Shown here one piece after another: positions 1 through 8,903 of a stretch of 14,055 nucleotides of DNA (position 1 is its first letter; every line of letters starts with the position of its first letter). The notes beneath the pieces were generated by a model. It was not told where the DNA came from. It searched no databases and saw only the letters and a program-made list of their open reading frames with translations. Source of the stretch: Chloroflexota bacterium (lineage in GTDB: Bacteria; Chloroflexota; Limnocylindria; QHBO01); assembly GCA_013697395.1 (NCBI GenBank), contig JACCWY010000198.1, forward strand, positions 1 through 14,055, written 5' to 3'. A program made the position numbers and the translations under genes.

Positions 1-191
1 CCCTGGACCCGCCGCGCCGCGTGACGGCACCGCTCTCGGCCGGCGTGGGCTCGACGCTCTCCACGCGCGAACGCGCCGAGTACCACTATGTCGAGCGCGA
101 TCTGCGGAACATCGGCATCCTGACCGCAATGATGGCGGTGCTCCTCTTCGTCACCTGGCTCGCGTTCTCAGCCCTCGGCCTCACGGGCTGA
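1..191 (+). CDS. C-terminal fragment of a small membrane protein (partial, 5' end outside window)
   Basis: Reading from base 3, an open frame runs into the window and ends at TGA 189-191, giving 62 visible residues. The visible part is a polar stretch rich in Arg and Glu (RERAEYHYVERDLRN) followed by one strongly hydrophobic segment of about 22 residues (ILTAMMAVLLFVTWLAFSAL) and a short LTG tail. This is consistent with a single-pass or tail-anchored membrane protein with its N-terminus in the cytoplasm. The start codon and most of the protein lie upstream, so its length cannot be judged. I do not recognise a family. It faces the convergent Pr6Pr-family gene across a gene-free, repeat-bearing gap. 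The frame is supported by the coherent hydrophobic segment and Gly/Leu-rich end, but only a fragment is seen. Confidence 0.6.
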   Translation, partial: LDPPRRVTAPLSAGVGSTLSTRERAEYHYVERDLRNIGILTAMMAVLLFVTWLAFSALGLTG

Positions 192-216
192 CCTTCTCTT
201 CGGGGCGTGCGTGCGG

Positions 217-398
217 TGCTCGATTGATCGAGCAAGGTTCGCGGGAGCGTCCTCCCGTGCGGCGAATGCGCGATGTATCGAGCACTGGCCTGCGCGAGCA
301 GCACGCCGGCGCACCGCTCACGCTGCTCTGTACTCGATTGATCGCGCAGACGACACGCGGCGCGCCCCTGGCGTGCGATTCGCGCGATATATCGAGCC
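217..398. repeat. Composite palindromic repeat array, copy A (two tandem units of about 114 bp)
   Basis: Four 18-bp boxes share a CGAT-NN-ATCG core with partly complementary arms. Box 1, TGCTCGATTGATCGAGCA (217-234), has perfect 8-bp arms. Box 2 is TGCGCGATGTATCGAGCA (267-284). Box 3 is TACTCGATTGATCGCGCA (331-348). Box 4 is CGCGCGATATATCGAGCC (381-398). Centre-to-centre spacings are 50, 64 and 50 bp, so boxes 1+2 and 3+4 form two tandem units of about 114 bp. Between boxes 1 and 2 lies a hairpin CGGGAG-CGTC-CTCCCG (242-257); unit 2 has a weaker GC hairpin in the same place. Related sequence recurs at 8975-9098. Open frames cross the array on both strands, but nothing coding-like is conserved between copies. 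It fills most of the gap between two convergent genes. Function is unknown: a REP/BIME-like interspersed element, a 3'-end structure or a protein-binding array are all possible. Confidence 0.75.
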
Positions 399-449
399 GC
401 AGCCGCCCGTCCTGCCCCCCAAGCCGGAGCCGACGCGAGGGTTTGGAGC

Positions 450-461
450 CACGAGCTCGTG
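450..461. repeat. 12-bp perfect palindrome just past the Pr6Pr gene stop
   Basis: CACGAGCTCGTG is perfectly self-complementary and lies 4 bases beyond the stop codon (468-466) of the minus-strand membrane-protein gene. It could form a small hairpin in the 3' end of that transcript, but there is no loop to speak of and no T-run, so I do not call it an intrinsic terminator. Confidence 0.4.
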
Positions 462-465
462 ACTC

Positions 466-1098
466 TCAGGTCGCGGGCTGCGGGTCCCGCGCACTGGTGC
501 CACGTGCGTTGCCGATGGCGATCGTGATGGCGGCAAGAACGAAGAATCCCGCGATGACGGCGACGACAGTCAACGCCACCGTGCCGTATCCGCCGTTGGC
601 CGGATCGAGGAACGGGTACGGGTACCAGCCGTCGAGCGCACCGCGCAATAGCGTCAGTCCCGTCCAGACGATCGGGTACGCCAGCCACAGCAGCGAGTCG
701 CGATAGGTCAGCCGCGATGTCGGTGGATCGACGATCCAATCGAGCACGACGATCACCGGGAAAATCTTGTGGAGCACGAAGTCCACCCAGCCGAGCTGGA
801 GCTGCACGTCGACCCCCGACAGCAGGAAGATGACGACGAAGAATGTGACGGTCAGGTACACCGTCGCCGCCCCGCGCAGCAGCTCCAGCCCACGCGTCCG
901 AGGTCTCCCGCGAGCCAGGAGCACAAGGACGAACGCCGCCACACCGACGATGTTGCTCTGAATGGTGAAGAATGCGAAGAAGCGCGTCGGATTGAACGCG
1001 TTGGCGTTCGCGAGCGCCATCGCCTGCGCGACGATCGCCACCAGCACCACGGCCACCGCTCCAGCGCGGACGAGCGTAAGCACCCCGCCCCGATTCAT
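466..1098 (-). CDS. Pr6Pr-family integral membrane protein
   Basis: The protein has 210 aa. The frame is open further upstream into rarA, but homology-like sequence begins at ATG 1098, giving MNRGGVLTLVRAG. About six membrane segments are visible, roughly residues 9-30, 41-62, 75-94, 104-121, 135-152 and 173-195. Family-like landmarks are FFAFFTIQSN (40-49), a His in LHKIFPVIVVLDW (109-121) followed by an aromatic/acidic turn, and WYPYPFLD (158-165) before the last helix. These fit the Pr6Pr / FAR-17a-AIG1-like membrane family, whose biochemical role in bacteria is not settled. It lies 31 bp downstream of rarA on the same strand. However, a TATACC box sits 6 nt before the ATG and no Shine-Dalgarno is visible, so it may have its own leaderless promoter. 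The family call rests on these motifs and the helix pattern. Confidence 0.8.
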   Translation of the reverse strand: MNRGGVLTLVRAGAVAVVLVAIVAQAMALANANAFNPTRFFAFFTIQSNIVGVAAFVLVLLARGRPRTRGLELLRGAATVYLTVTFFVVIFLLSGVDVQLQLGWVDFVLHKIFPVIVVLDWIVDPPTSRLTYRDSLLWLAYPIVWTGLTLLRGALDGWYPYPFLDPANGGYGTVALTVVAVIAGFFVLAAITIAIGNARGTSARDPQPAT

Positions 1099-1104
1099 GA
1101 TCCG

Positions 1105-1110
1105 GGTATA
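1105..1110 (-). promoter_or_regulatory. Possible -10 box for leaderless transcription of the Pr6Pr gene
   Basis: Read on the minus strand, TATACC is followed by six bases (CGGATC) and then the ATG at 1098, the spacing expected if transcription begins at the start codon. There is no ribosome binding site between rarA and this ATG. The box matches only four of six -10 consensus positions and no -35 was identified. Confidence 0.35.
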
Positions 1111-1129
1111 CGCCCCGCCGGGATCAGCG

Positions 1130-2488
<1,359 letters not shown>

Positions 2489-2494
2489 GCGCCG

Positions 2495-2500
2495 ATTATG
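2495..2500 (-). promoter_or_regulatory. -10 box CATAAT of rarA, leaderless arrangement
   Basis: On the minus strand CATAAT (5 of 6 consensus positions) is followed by six bases, CGGCGC, and then the rarA ATG. That places the expected transcription start at or next to the A of the start codon. It overlaps the opposite-strand -10 at 2497-2502. No convincing -35 was found. Confidence 0.5.
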
Positions 2501-2502
2501 AT
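2497..2502 (+). promoter_or_regulatory. -10 box TATGAT of the aminotransferase-phosphatase operon
   Basis: TATGAT fits the TAnnnT pattern and is followed by seven bases (GCGCGAC) and the ATG at 2510, again the leaderless spacing. No Shine-Dalgarno precedes that ATG. If this box is used, the in-frame ATGs at 2498 and 2501 lie inside the promoter and cannot be the start. It shares four bases with the rarA -10 on the other strand. Confidence 0.5.
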
Positions 2503-2509
2503 GCGCGAC

Positions 2510-3667
2510 ATGGAACAGAACCTCCGGACCCCCGGTCCGACGCCCATTCCGGCCGCCGTCCGCGAGGCCCAGGCGCAGCCGATGATCGACCATCGTGGGA
2601 GCGAATTCGAGGAGCTGCTATCCGAGACCTCGGCCGGTCTCGCTGAGCTCATCGGCACGAGCGGCGAGATCCTGCTGCTGACCGGGTCGGGCTCCGGGGC
2701 GCTCGAGGCGGCCGTGGTCAATACCCAGTCGCCGGGCGATCGCGTCCTGGCCGTCAGCATCGGCTCGTTCGGCGACCGGTTCGCGGCCATCGCGACCGCA
2801 TTCGGCGCGGCCGTCGACCGCTTCGAGGTCGAATGGGGCGCCGCCGCCGATCCTGACCGCCTGCGCGATCACCTGACGGCAGCCGAGCCATACCGCGCGG
2901 TGCTCGTCACCCACAACGAGACGTCCACCGGCGTCGCGAACCCCATGCGGGCGCTGGCCGAGGTGGTCCGAGCCGCCCCCGGCGACCCGCTCCTGATCGT
3001 CGACGGCATCAGCGGACTCGGCGCGATGCCGTTCGAGATGGACGCCTGGGGCGTCGATCTCGTCGTCAGCGCCAGCCAGAAGGCGTGGATGGCCTCGCCC
3101 GGCATCGCGATCGCCGCGCTGAGCGAGCGTGCCCGCGCCGCCGGCGAGGTTGCGCGGATGCCGCGCTTTTACTGGGACTTCGCCGAGGCGCGCACGTGGG
3201 CCCAAAAGGGCCAGACCCCGTGGACGCCGGCGATCAGCGTCCTGTTCGGCCTTCGCGTCGGCGTCCGGCGCCTGCGCGAGGAGGGGCGCCAGCGAACCTG
3301 GGCGCGCCACGCGGCGATCGCGTCGGGGGTCGTGGCCGGCATCGAGGCGCTCGGCCTGCGGCCGGTGGCCCCCCCGGAGCATCGTTCAGCCACGGTCACG
3401 GCGGCCTGGCTGCCAGACGGGATCGAGTGGGGCCCGTTCAACGCCGCCATGCGCGCGAAGAGCCTGGTCATCGCAGGCGGGCAGGGCAAGTGGACCGGCC
3501 GGATCCTCCGCTTCGGCCACATGGGGGACGTCGGGATCGACGAGATGGCCGCCGCGCTCGAGATCATGGGCGGCACGCTGCCGCAGTTCGGGCATGTGGC
3601 GGACGGCGAAGCCGCCGGCCGGGTGGCGCGCGAGGCGTTCGAGGCGCAGACCGCCGGCGCACGGTGA
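2510..3667 (+). CDS. Class V PLP-dependent aminotransferase, alanine/serine-glyoxylate aminotransferase type
   Basis: The protein has 385 aa. It opens with the family hallmark TPGPTPIP (7-14) very near the N-terminus, which supports ATG 2510 over the in-frame ATGs at 2498 and 2501. The loop LTGSGSGALEAAVVN (57-71), NETSTGV (136-142), VDGISGLGAM (164-173; Asp165 expected to contact the PLP ring nitrogen) and VVSASQKAWMASPG (185-198, Schiff-base Lys191) are all present. The fold matches alanine-glyoxylate / serine-glyoxylate aminotransferases. Related class V members include the small hydrogenase subunit-type and phosphoserine-type enzymes, so the amino donor and acceptor are inferred, not seen. 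Its stop overlaps the GTG start of the next gene (GTGA, 3664-3667), indicating translational coupling to a phosphatase. It is transcribed divergently from rarA. Confidence 0.9.
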   Translation: MEQNLRTPGPTPIPAAVREAQAQPMIDHRGSEFEELLSETSAGLAELIGTSGEILLLTGSGSGALEAAVVNTQSPGDRVLAVSIGSFGDRFAAIATAFGAAVDRFEVEWGAAADPDRLRDHLTAAEPYRAVLVTHNETSTGVANPMRALAEVVRAAPGDPLLIVDGISGLGAMPFEMDAWGVDLVVSASQKAWMASPGIAIAALSERARAAGEVARMPRFYWDFAEARTWAQKGQTPWTPAISVLFGLRVGVRRLREEGRQRTWARHAAIASGVVAGIEALGLRPVAPPEHRSATVTAAWLPDGIEWGPFNAAMRAKSLVIAGGQGKWTGRILRFGHMGDVGIDEMAAALEIMGGTLPQFGHVADGEAAGRVAREAFEAQTAGAR

Positions 3668-4338
3668 CCGATCGGCGGCTGCTCCTCGTCCGCCACGGAG
3701 TGACGGACTGGAACCGCGAGGGGCGTTTCCAGGGTCACCTGGATCCCCATCTCGGCGACGACGGCCGCGCCGAGGCGCAGCTGCTGGCTGAGCGCCTGGC
3801 GCGGGCCCCGGACCTTCGGCCGGCGAGGATCGTGAGCTCGACGCTCGCGCGTGCCATGGAGACTGCGGAGGCCATCGGCCGGGTGCTCGGCGTGGAGGTC
3901 GAAGCCGATGCCCGCCTCATCGAGATCGGCCAGGGCGACTGGGAGGGCCGCACCCATGCCGACCTCGCGGTCGCCGACGCCGATCGCTACGCGGCATGGC
4001 GCCGCGACGCGGGGATCCGCCAGCCGCCCGGCGGCGAATCGATCGTGGCGGCCACCGAGCGGGTGAGCGCAGTCCTCACCGAGCTGGGGTCAGGTCAGGG
4101 AAGGTGGCCGATCTGCCTCGTGAGCCATGGTGGCAGCATCCGCATCCTTGCCGACGTCCTGCTCCGTGGTGCCAGCGTCGCGCCGTGGTCGCTCGACGTC
4201 GACAACGCGTCGCTGGGCCTGTGCACCGCGATCGAGGACCGGGGATGGCGCCTCGATCGCTGGAACGACACGCTCCACCTGCTCGGTCGCACCCCCACGC
4301 ACGTCGACGAGGCCGAGGGCCGTCCGCTGGCGATGTAG
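3664..4338 (+). CDS. Histidine phosphatase family protein (phosphoglycerate mutase-like)
   Basis: The protein has 224 aa and starts at GTG 3664, which overlaps the TGA of the aminotransferase gene by 4 nt. The catalytic motif LLLVRHGVTDWN (6-17) supplies Arg10 and the phospho-accepting His11. SSTLARAMETA (58-68) gives the second Arg (63), LIEIGQGDWEGRTH (85-98) the acidic general acid, and VSHGGSIR (153-160) the second His (155). These are the standard core residues of the branch-1 histidine phosphatase superfamily. The members closest in motif spacing are cofactor-independent phosphatases such as CobC-like, GpgP-like and phosphoserine phosphatase (PspA-like) enzymes, so true mutase activity is less likely. 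Coupling to a class V aminotransferase makes a small phosphorylated metabolite, for example phosphoserine, a reasonable but unproven substrate. It ends only 6 bp from the end of the convergent transglutaminase gene. Confidence 0.9.
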   Translation: MTDRRLLLVRHGVTDWNREGRFQGHLDPHLGDDGRAEAQLLAERLARAPDLRPARIVSSTLARAMETAEAIGRVLGVEVEADARLIEIGQGDWEGRTHADLAVADADRYAAWRRDAGIRQPPGGESIVAATERVSAVLTELGSGQGRWPICLVSHGGSIRILADVLLRGASVAPWSLDVDNASLGLCTAIEDRGWRLDRWNDTLHLLGRTPTHVDEAEGRPLAM

Positions 4339-4344
4339 CGGCCG

Positions 4345-6633
4345 TCAGTCGCGCCGTCGCACGAGGCTGCGCAGCCAGCGGCGGATGCCAAGACCGAGGA
4401 GCGGCAGTCGCAGGCTGGCCCACGCCCGCTCGAGCCGCGACGTTGCGGCCGCCGTCATGCGCCGCCCGGAATAGGACTGCCAGACCTTGCCGTCGGCCAC
4501 CGTGCGGATCGGTTCGGTGTGCCGCGGCAGCTGCTCCTCGAGCCAGCCAGAGTACTCGTAGATCGTCTCGGATGGTCGTGGCCCCACGCCCGCGCGGCCG
4601 GCGGCCAGGGTCAGGCGCTCCCAGGCTCGGTCCCCTGCCGGGAGAAGCTGCCAGCGGCGCTGCAGGTGGCGGAATCGCAGCCACACGAACGCTCCGGCCC
4701 CCAGCACCAGCACCCCGATGAGGAGCGCGTTGCCGGTGCGCGCCTGGTCCGCCTGGGTCGGGGCATCCGGGTTGGCCGCATCGACGCCGCCCTCGACCAG
4801 GTCGAATGACGGCAGGGGATTCGCGGCGGGGTCGCGGAGATCATCGAACTCGAAATCGCGCGGGTCGTCCAGGCGTGGCGGCCGGGTGACGGTCGGATCC
4901 CCCGTCGCGCGGGTGAACTGCGGGTTGATCCCCTTCGTCGCCTCGAAGATCTGCCAGCCATAGCCGGGAAAGTAGACCTCCGCCCAGGCGTGGGCATTGG
5001 CCTCGCGGATGAGGAACGTATCGTCCTCCTGCCGCTCCCCGGGCGCGAAGCCGACGGCAACGCGGGCCGGCAGCCCGACCGAGCGAGCCATGACGACCAT
5101 CGCGCTGGCGTAGTACTGGCAGTAGCCGGTCCGCCCGTTCTCGTCGAACAGGAAGAAGTCGACGAGGTCGCGGTCCGGCGGAGGCGCGGGAGCGGTCGTC
5201 GCGTACGTGAACCGCTCGTCCGTGTGCAGGAAGTCGGCGAGCGCCTCCGCCCGCTCGTACGGGTTGGTGGCCCCTGCGGTGACCTGGCGGGCAAGCTCGG
5301 CAGTCGCCTCGCTGGTCCCGGTGGTGTCGAGGTAGAGGTCCCGGACCACCGGCGGGTAGTCCTCGCCGGCGAGCGCGAGCTGCGCGGCAGTCACCTGGCT
5401 CAGCGCGACGTCGACCTGGTATCCCTCCCCCGGCCCGATCGGGTTGGCCGCCTCGATGCCGCCCAGCACCGGTTGCCCGGCCGGCTCGTGGATGAGGATC
5501 GGCGCGTAGATGGAGAGCGGGACCCCGGTCGTGAACAGGTTTCGCCCGAGGGTCTGGTGCATCTGGATCGCGATCCGCTCGAGCTCGAAGGCCTCCACCT
5601 CGGTCGGGCGCTCGGGCGAAGGGACGGTGAAGAGCGGGTCGCCCGGCGCGACCGGCCGGCGGGTGCTCTCGGTGCGCTCGAAGCCACGGCCGTTGTAGAG
5701 GTCGTACGTTGCCGTCCGCAGGTAGACCGGGCGCGAAGCGGAGACCGTGAGCGCCTCGTCGTCGTTGCTGATCCACGTGCCGGACACGGTGAAGCTCGAC
5801 CCGAAGCTGTTGCCGGTGATCCGCGACTGTGGATTCGTCAGCCCGCCGAAGGCACCCTCGAACTGGTCGCGCACCGTGGTCCACACGCCGTCGAAGCTGC
5901 GCCACGCGCTGGTCAGCGGTGCGGCCACGGCGACGCTGGTCAGGACCCAGGCCAGCACCACGCTGGTTCCCGCGAAGACGATGCCGGAGCGCAGGATCGC
6001 CGCCGGAACCTCCAGGTTCTCGTTCACGCGGCGTCGCTGCCAGCCGTCCTGGCGGTCGACGAGGGCCGCGCGCAGCCAGAGCAGCAGGGCCGCGATCACG
6101 AACAGGACGAGATGCCCGAAGAGGTCAGTGAAGGTGGCCGACAGGTTGACGATCATCGCGGCGCCGAGGAGGACGATGGCGTCGAGCACGCGATTGTGCC
6201 GGTACACGGCATACGCCGCCATGAACGCGGTCGACCACATCAGGGCGCCCAGGCCGATGGCGTACGGCGACAGCTCGGCTGGGTAGCCGGTGTCCAGCAC
6301 GACGTAGGTCCAGCCAACGAGGTCGTCGCGCAGGGCCTCGACACGGGCGACCTGGCCCAGTTCCGGGTGGTACTCGCCGCCGATGGCCCACAGCACAACG
6401 GCTGCTCCCGCCACCGCGGCGATGGGCAGCGTCCCGACCACCCTGAGCGGCAGCACGCCGAGGACTGCGCCGGCGAGAATGGCCCACAAGGCGACCGGCG
6501 GCAGGAACTCCAGCTGGTCGAGCCACTCCGCTCCCTGCACGGCCCAGGTCAGGGCGAGCGCCATCACGATCAGCAGGCCCAGGCTCAGCCAGCCGGCCTT
6601 CGGATAGAGCACCCGCTCGCGCAGGTCAGACAC
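4345..6633 (-). CDS. Transmembrane transglutaminase-like protein (TgpA-type, with N-terminal DUF3488-like and C-terminal DUF4129-like parts)
   Basis: The protein has 762 aa and starts at GTG 6633, overlapping the DUF58 stop by 8 nt (GTGTCTGA). The frame is open upstream, but that stretch is antisense-like sequence inside DUF58. The N-terminal 240 residues hold about six to seven membrane helices. A long extracytoplasmic part follows and contains the transglutaminase core: RTGYCQYYASAMVVMARSVG (501-520, nucleophile Cys505), NAHAWAEVYFPGYGW (546-560, His548) and QIFEATKG (561-568). The third catalytic position appears to be Glu564, where FDPT-type Asp is usual. One more helix lies at about 636-653, followed by a cytoplasmic DUF4129-like tail (RPSETIYEYSGWLEEQ onward). 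Last gene of a MoxR-DUF58-transglutaminase operon. The family is established as membrane-anchored, but its substrate is unknown. Confidence 0.92.
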   Translation of the reverse strand: MSDLRERVLYPKAGWLSLGLLIVMALALTWAVQGAEWLDQLEFLPPVALWAILAGAVLGVLPLRVVGTLPIAAVAGAAVVLWAIGGEYHPELGQVARVEALRDDLVGWTYVVLDTGYPAELSPYAIGLGALMWSTAFMAAYAVYRHNRVLDAIVLLGAAMIVNLSATFTDLFGHLVLFVIAALLLWLRAALVDRQDGWQRRRVNENLEVPAAILRSGIVFAGTSVVLAWVLTSVAVAAPLTSAWRSFDGVWTTVRDQFEGAFGGLTNPQSRITGNSFGSSFTVSGTWISNDDEALTVSASRPVYLRTATYDLYNGRGFERTESTRRPVAPGDPLFTVPSPERPTEVEAFELERIAIQMHQTLGRNLFTTGVPLSIYAPILIHEPAGQPVLGGIEAANPIGPGEGYQVDVALSQVTAAQLALAGEDYPPVVRDLYLDTTGTSEATAELARQVTAGATNPYERAEALADFLHTDERFTYATTAPAPPPDRDLVDFFLFDENGRTGYCQYYASAMVVMARSVGLPARVAVGFAPGERQEDDTFLIREANAHAWAEVYFPGYGWQIFEATKGINPQFTRATGDPTVTRPPRLDDPRDFEFDDLRDPAANPLPSFDLVEGGVDAANPDAPTQADQARTGNALLIGVLVLGAGAFVWLRFRHLQRRWQLLPAGDRAWERLTLAAGRAGVGPRPSETIYEYSGWLEEQLPRHTEPIRTVADGKVWQSYSGRRMTAAATSRLERAWASLRLPLLGLGIRRWLRSLVRRRD

Positions 6634-7858
6634 GGGTGCGCTGCCTGCCGCCGATGGCCTCGGCGATGTCGTCGCCGCGGCGCACGACGCGATGCTCGAC
6701 GTCGTACTCGGCCAGGGCATGCCGTACCGCCGCGAGCTCGGCTCGAGAGTGGTCGTCCGGCTCGACGCCGATGTAGGACGCGCGGTTGAGGAGGATCACG
6801 ATCGCCGCAACGCCCCGGCGGCGGAGCGCTGAGAGGCCGCGCACCCAGGTCCGATCGGTGGAGCCGGTGACGATGCACAGGGTCATGCCGCGCCGCAGCT
6901 GCGGCAGGGTTGCGCTCAGCACCTCGGCCAGCGGGTTGGCGCCGTCGGCCTGCACGTTGGCGAGCAGGTGGAGCAGCTTCTGCTCGACCCGCGGCCCACG
7001 GTCCGGCTGGTGGATCTGAAGTCGCCGCGCGGACGCGGTCATCGCCACGGCGCGGTTGTCGGACAGTGTCCGCATCGCGATCGAGGCGGCGACCGTCACC
7101 GCGGTCTCGACCGACGCATCGATCCCGATGCCGGCGTGGACCGCCCGCTCCAGGTCGAGCAGGATCCAGAGGTCCGCCGCCTGCTCGAGGTCGAACTCCT
7201 TGACGTGCAGCTCGCCGTGGCGCGCGCTCGACAGCCAGTGGATGCGGTTGATGGCGTCGCCGTGGGTGTACGGCCGCACGCCGCTCACCAGGGGCGTGGC
7301 GGCCTCGTAGCGGCGCCGCATCGGGGTGGTCCCGTCGATCGGCGACGGCGGGAGGCGCCAGTTCGGCAACGGCACGACCCGCGGGAAGACGACCACGCTC
7401 GTCGGCGATCCGACCATCATCTCGGTGCTGAACAGCCCGAACGGGTCACCGGTCCGGACGCGCAGCGGCCCGAGCCGGTAGCTGCCGCGCCGGGTCAGCG
7501 TGACCTTGGCCAGCCACTGTCGAGTGCTGTGCGCCGGGATGCCGATCACGCGGCCCGGAAGGCTGGCCGCAGGGGTCGACTCGTTCCAGCACTCGATCCA
7601 CGCCTTTCCCCAGCGGTCGTGGTTCTCCACGCGGTAGATCGCCTGGAGCACCTCGCCGACGTGGGTGCGCGGGTTGAGGACGCGGTAGTCGGCCCGAACG
7701 TCGCGCAGCCCGCGGCGAGCGTAGAGCCAGGAGCCGATGCCGATGGCCGCCATCAGGTAGGTGAGGAAGAAGAGGAAGTCGATGCCCGTGCTGAACGCGG
7801 CGACGACGAGCGCCGTGCCCAAGAACAGGAGCCGGAGGTGGCGGCTGAAGAGCGCCAT
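6626..7858 (-). CDS. DUF58 domain-containing membrane protein
   Basis: The protein has 410 aa. The chosen ATG 7858 lies 11 bp after the moxR stop and gives MALFSRHLRLLFLG. The frame is open further upstream but overlaps moxR. Two adjacent hydrophobic segments (about 9-24 and 26-46) form an N-terminal membrane hairpin. A beta-rich region follows with GDPFGLFS (137-144), then the DUF58 signature GVRPYTHGDAINRIHWLSS (193-211) continuing SARHGELHVKEF (211-222). The C-terminal half resembles a von Willebrand A fold (DLWILLDLERA, 229-239), but the metal-site DxSxS is degenerate here. DUF58 proteins almost always follow a MoxR ATPase and are thought to be its partner. No Shine-Dalgarno is visible, so translation probably depends on ribosomes leaving moxR. 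Confidence 0.93.
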   Translation of the reverse strand: MALFSRHLRLLFLGTALVVAAFSTGIDFLFFLTYLMAAIGIGSWLYARRGLRDVRADYRVLNPRTHVGEVLQAIYRVENHDRWGKAWIECWNESTPAASLPGRVIGIPAHSTRQWLAKVTLTRRGSYRLGPLRVRTGDPFGLFSTEMMVGSPTSVVVFPRVVPLPNWRLPPSPIDGTTPMRRRYEAATPLVSGVRPYTHGDAINRIHWLSSARHGELHVKEFDLEQAADLWILLDLERAVHAGIGIDASVETAVTVAASIAMRTLSDNRAVAMTASARRLQIHQPDRGPRVEQKLLHLLANVQADGANPLAEVLSATLPQLRRGMTLCIVTGSTDRTWVRGLSALRRRGVAAIVILLNRASYIGVEPDDHSRAELAAVRHALAEYDVEHRVVRRGDDIAEAIGGRQRTRV

Positions 7859-7869
7859 GGGGGCGGCGC

Positions 7870-8841
<972 letters not shown>

Positions 8842-8852
8842 GGTGAGGTGGT

Positions 8853-8859
8853 CTCCCCT
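8853..8859 (-). promoter_or_regulatory. Ribosome binding site of moxR
   Basis: On the minus strand AGGGGAG precedes GTG 8841 by 11 nt. It supports this GTG as the start. It is one of few Shine-Dalgarno-like sequences in the window, where most internal genes rely on overlaps or appear leaderless. Confidence 0.4.
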
Positions 8860-8903
8860 GCTCGGGCCGGTGGGCGCCGCGACGCGGGCCTGTTGTTCTC
8901 AAG

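Noticed and set aside
242..257. Intrinsic terminator for the first gene (CGGGAG-CGTC-CTCCCG hairpin)
   Set aside because: A good 6-bp stem with a 4-base loop, but no T-run follows on either strand and it is an internal part of the repeat unit.
217..398. CRISPR array
   Set aside because: Boxes are palindromic and vary between copies, the sequences between them are themselves homologous instead of unique spacers, and no cas genes are nearby.
86..739. Open frames across the 192-465 gap on both strands (86-739 minus; 211-462 and 224-706 plus)
   Set aside because: They run across the repeat array and antisense into the Pr6Pr gene. Peptides such as ARYIA and DQSST recur only because the DNA repeats; no coding-like pattern is conserved between copies A and B, and copy B lacks an equivalent frame.
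4990..6789. 599-codon open frame antisense to the transglutaminase gene
   Set aside because: Mirror of a GC-rich membrane/secreted protein gene: low complexity in Arg, Asp, Gly, Val, no motifs. The opposite strand has an intact Cys-His transglutaminase core.
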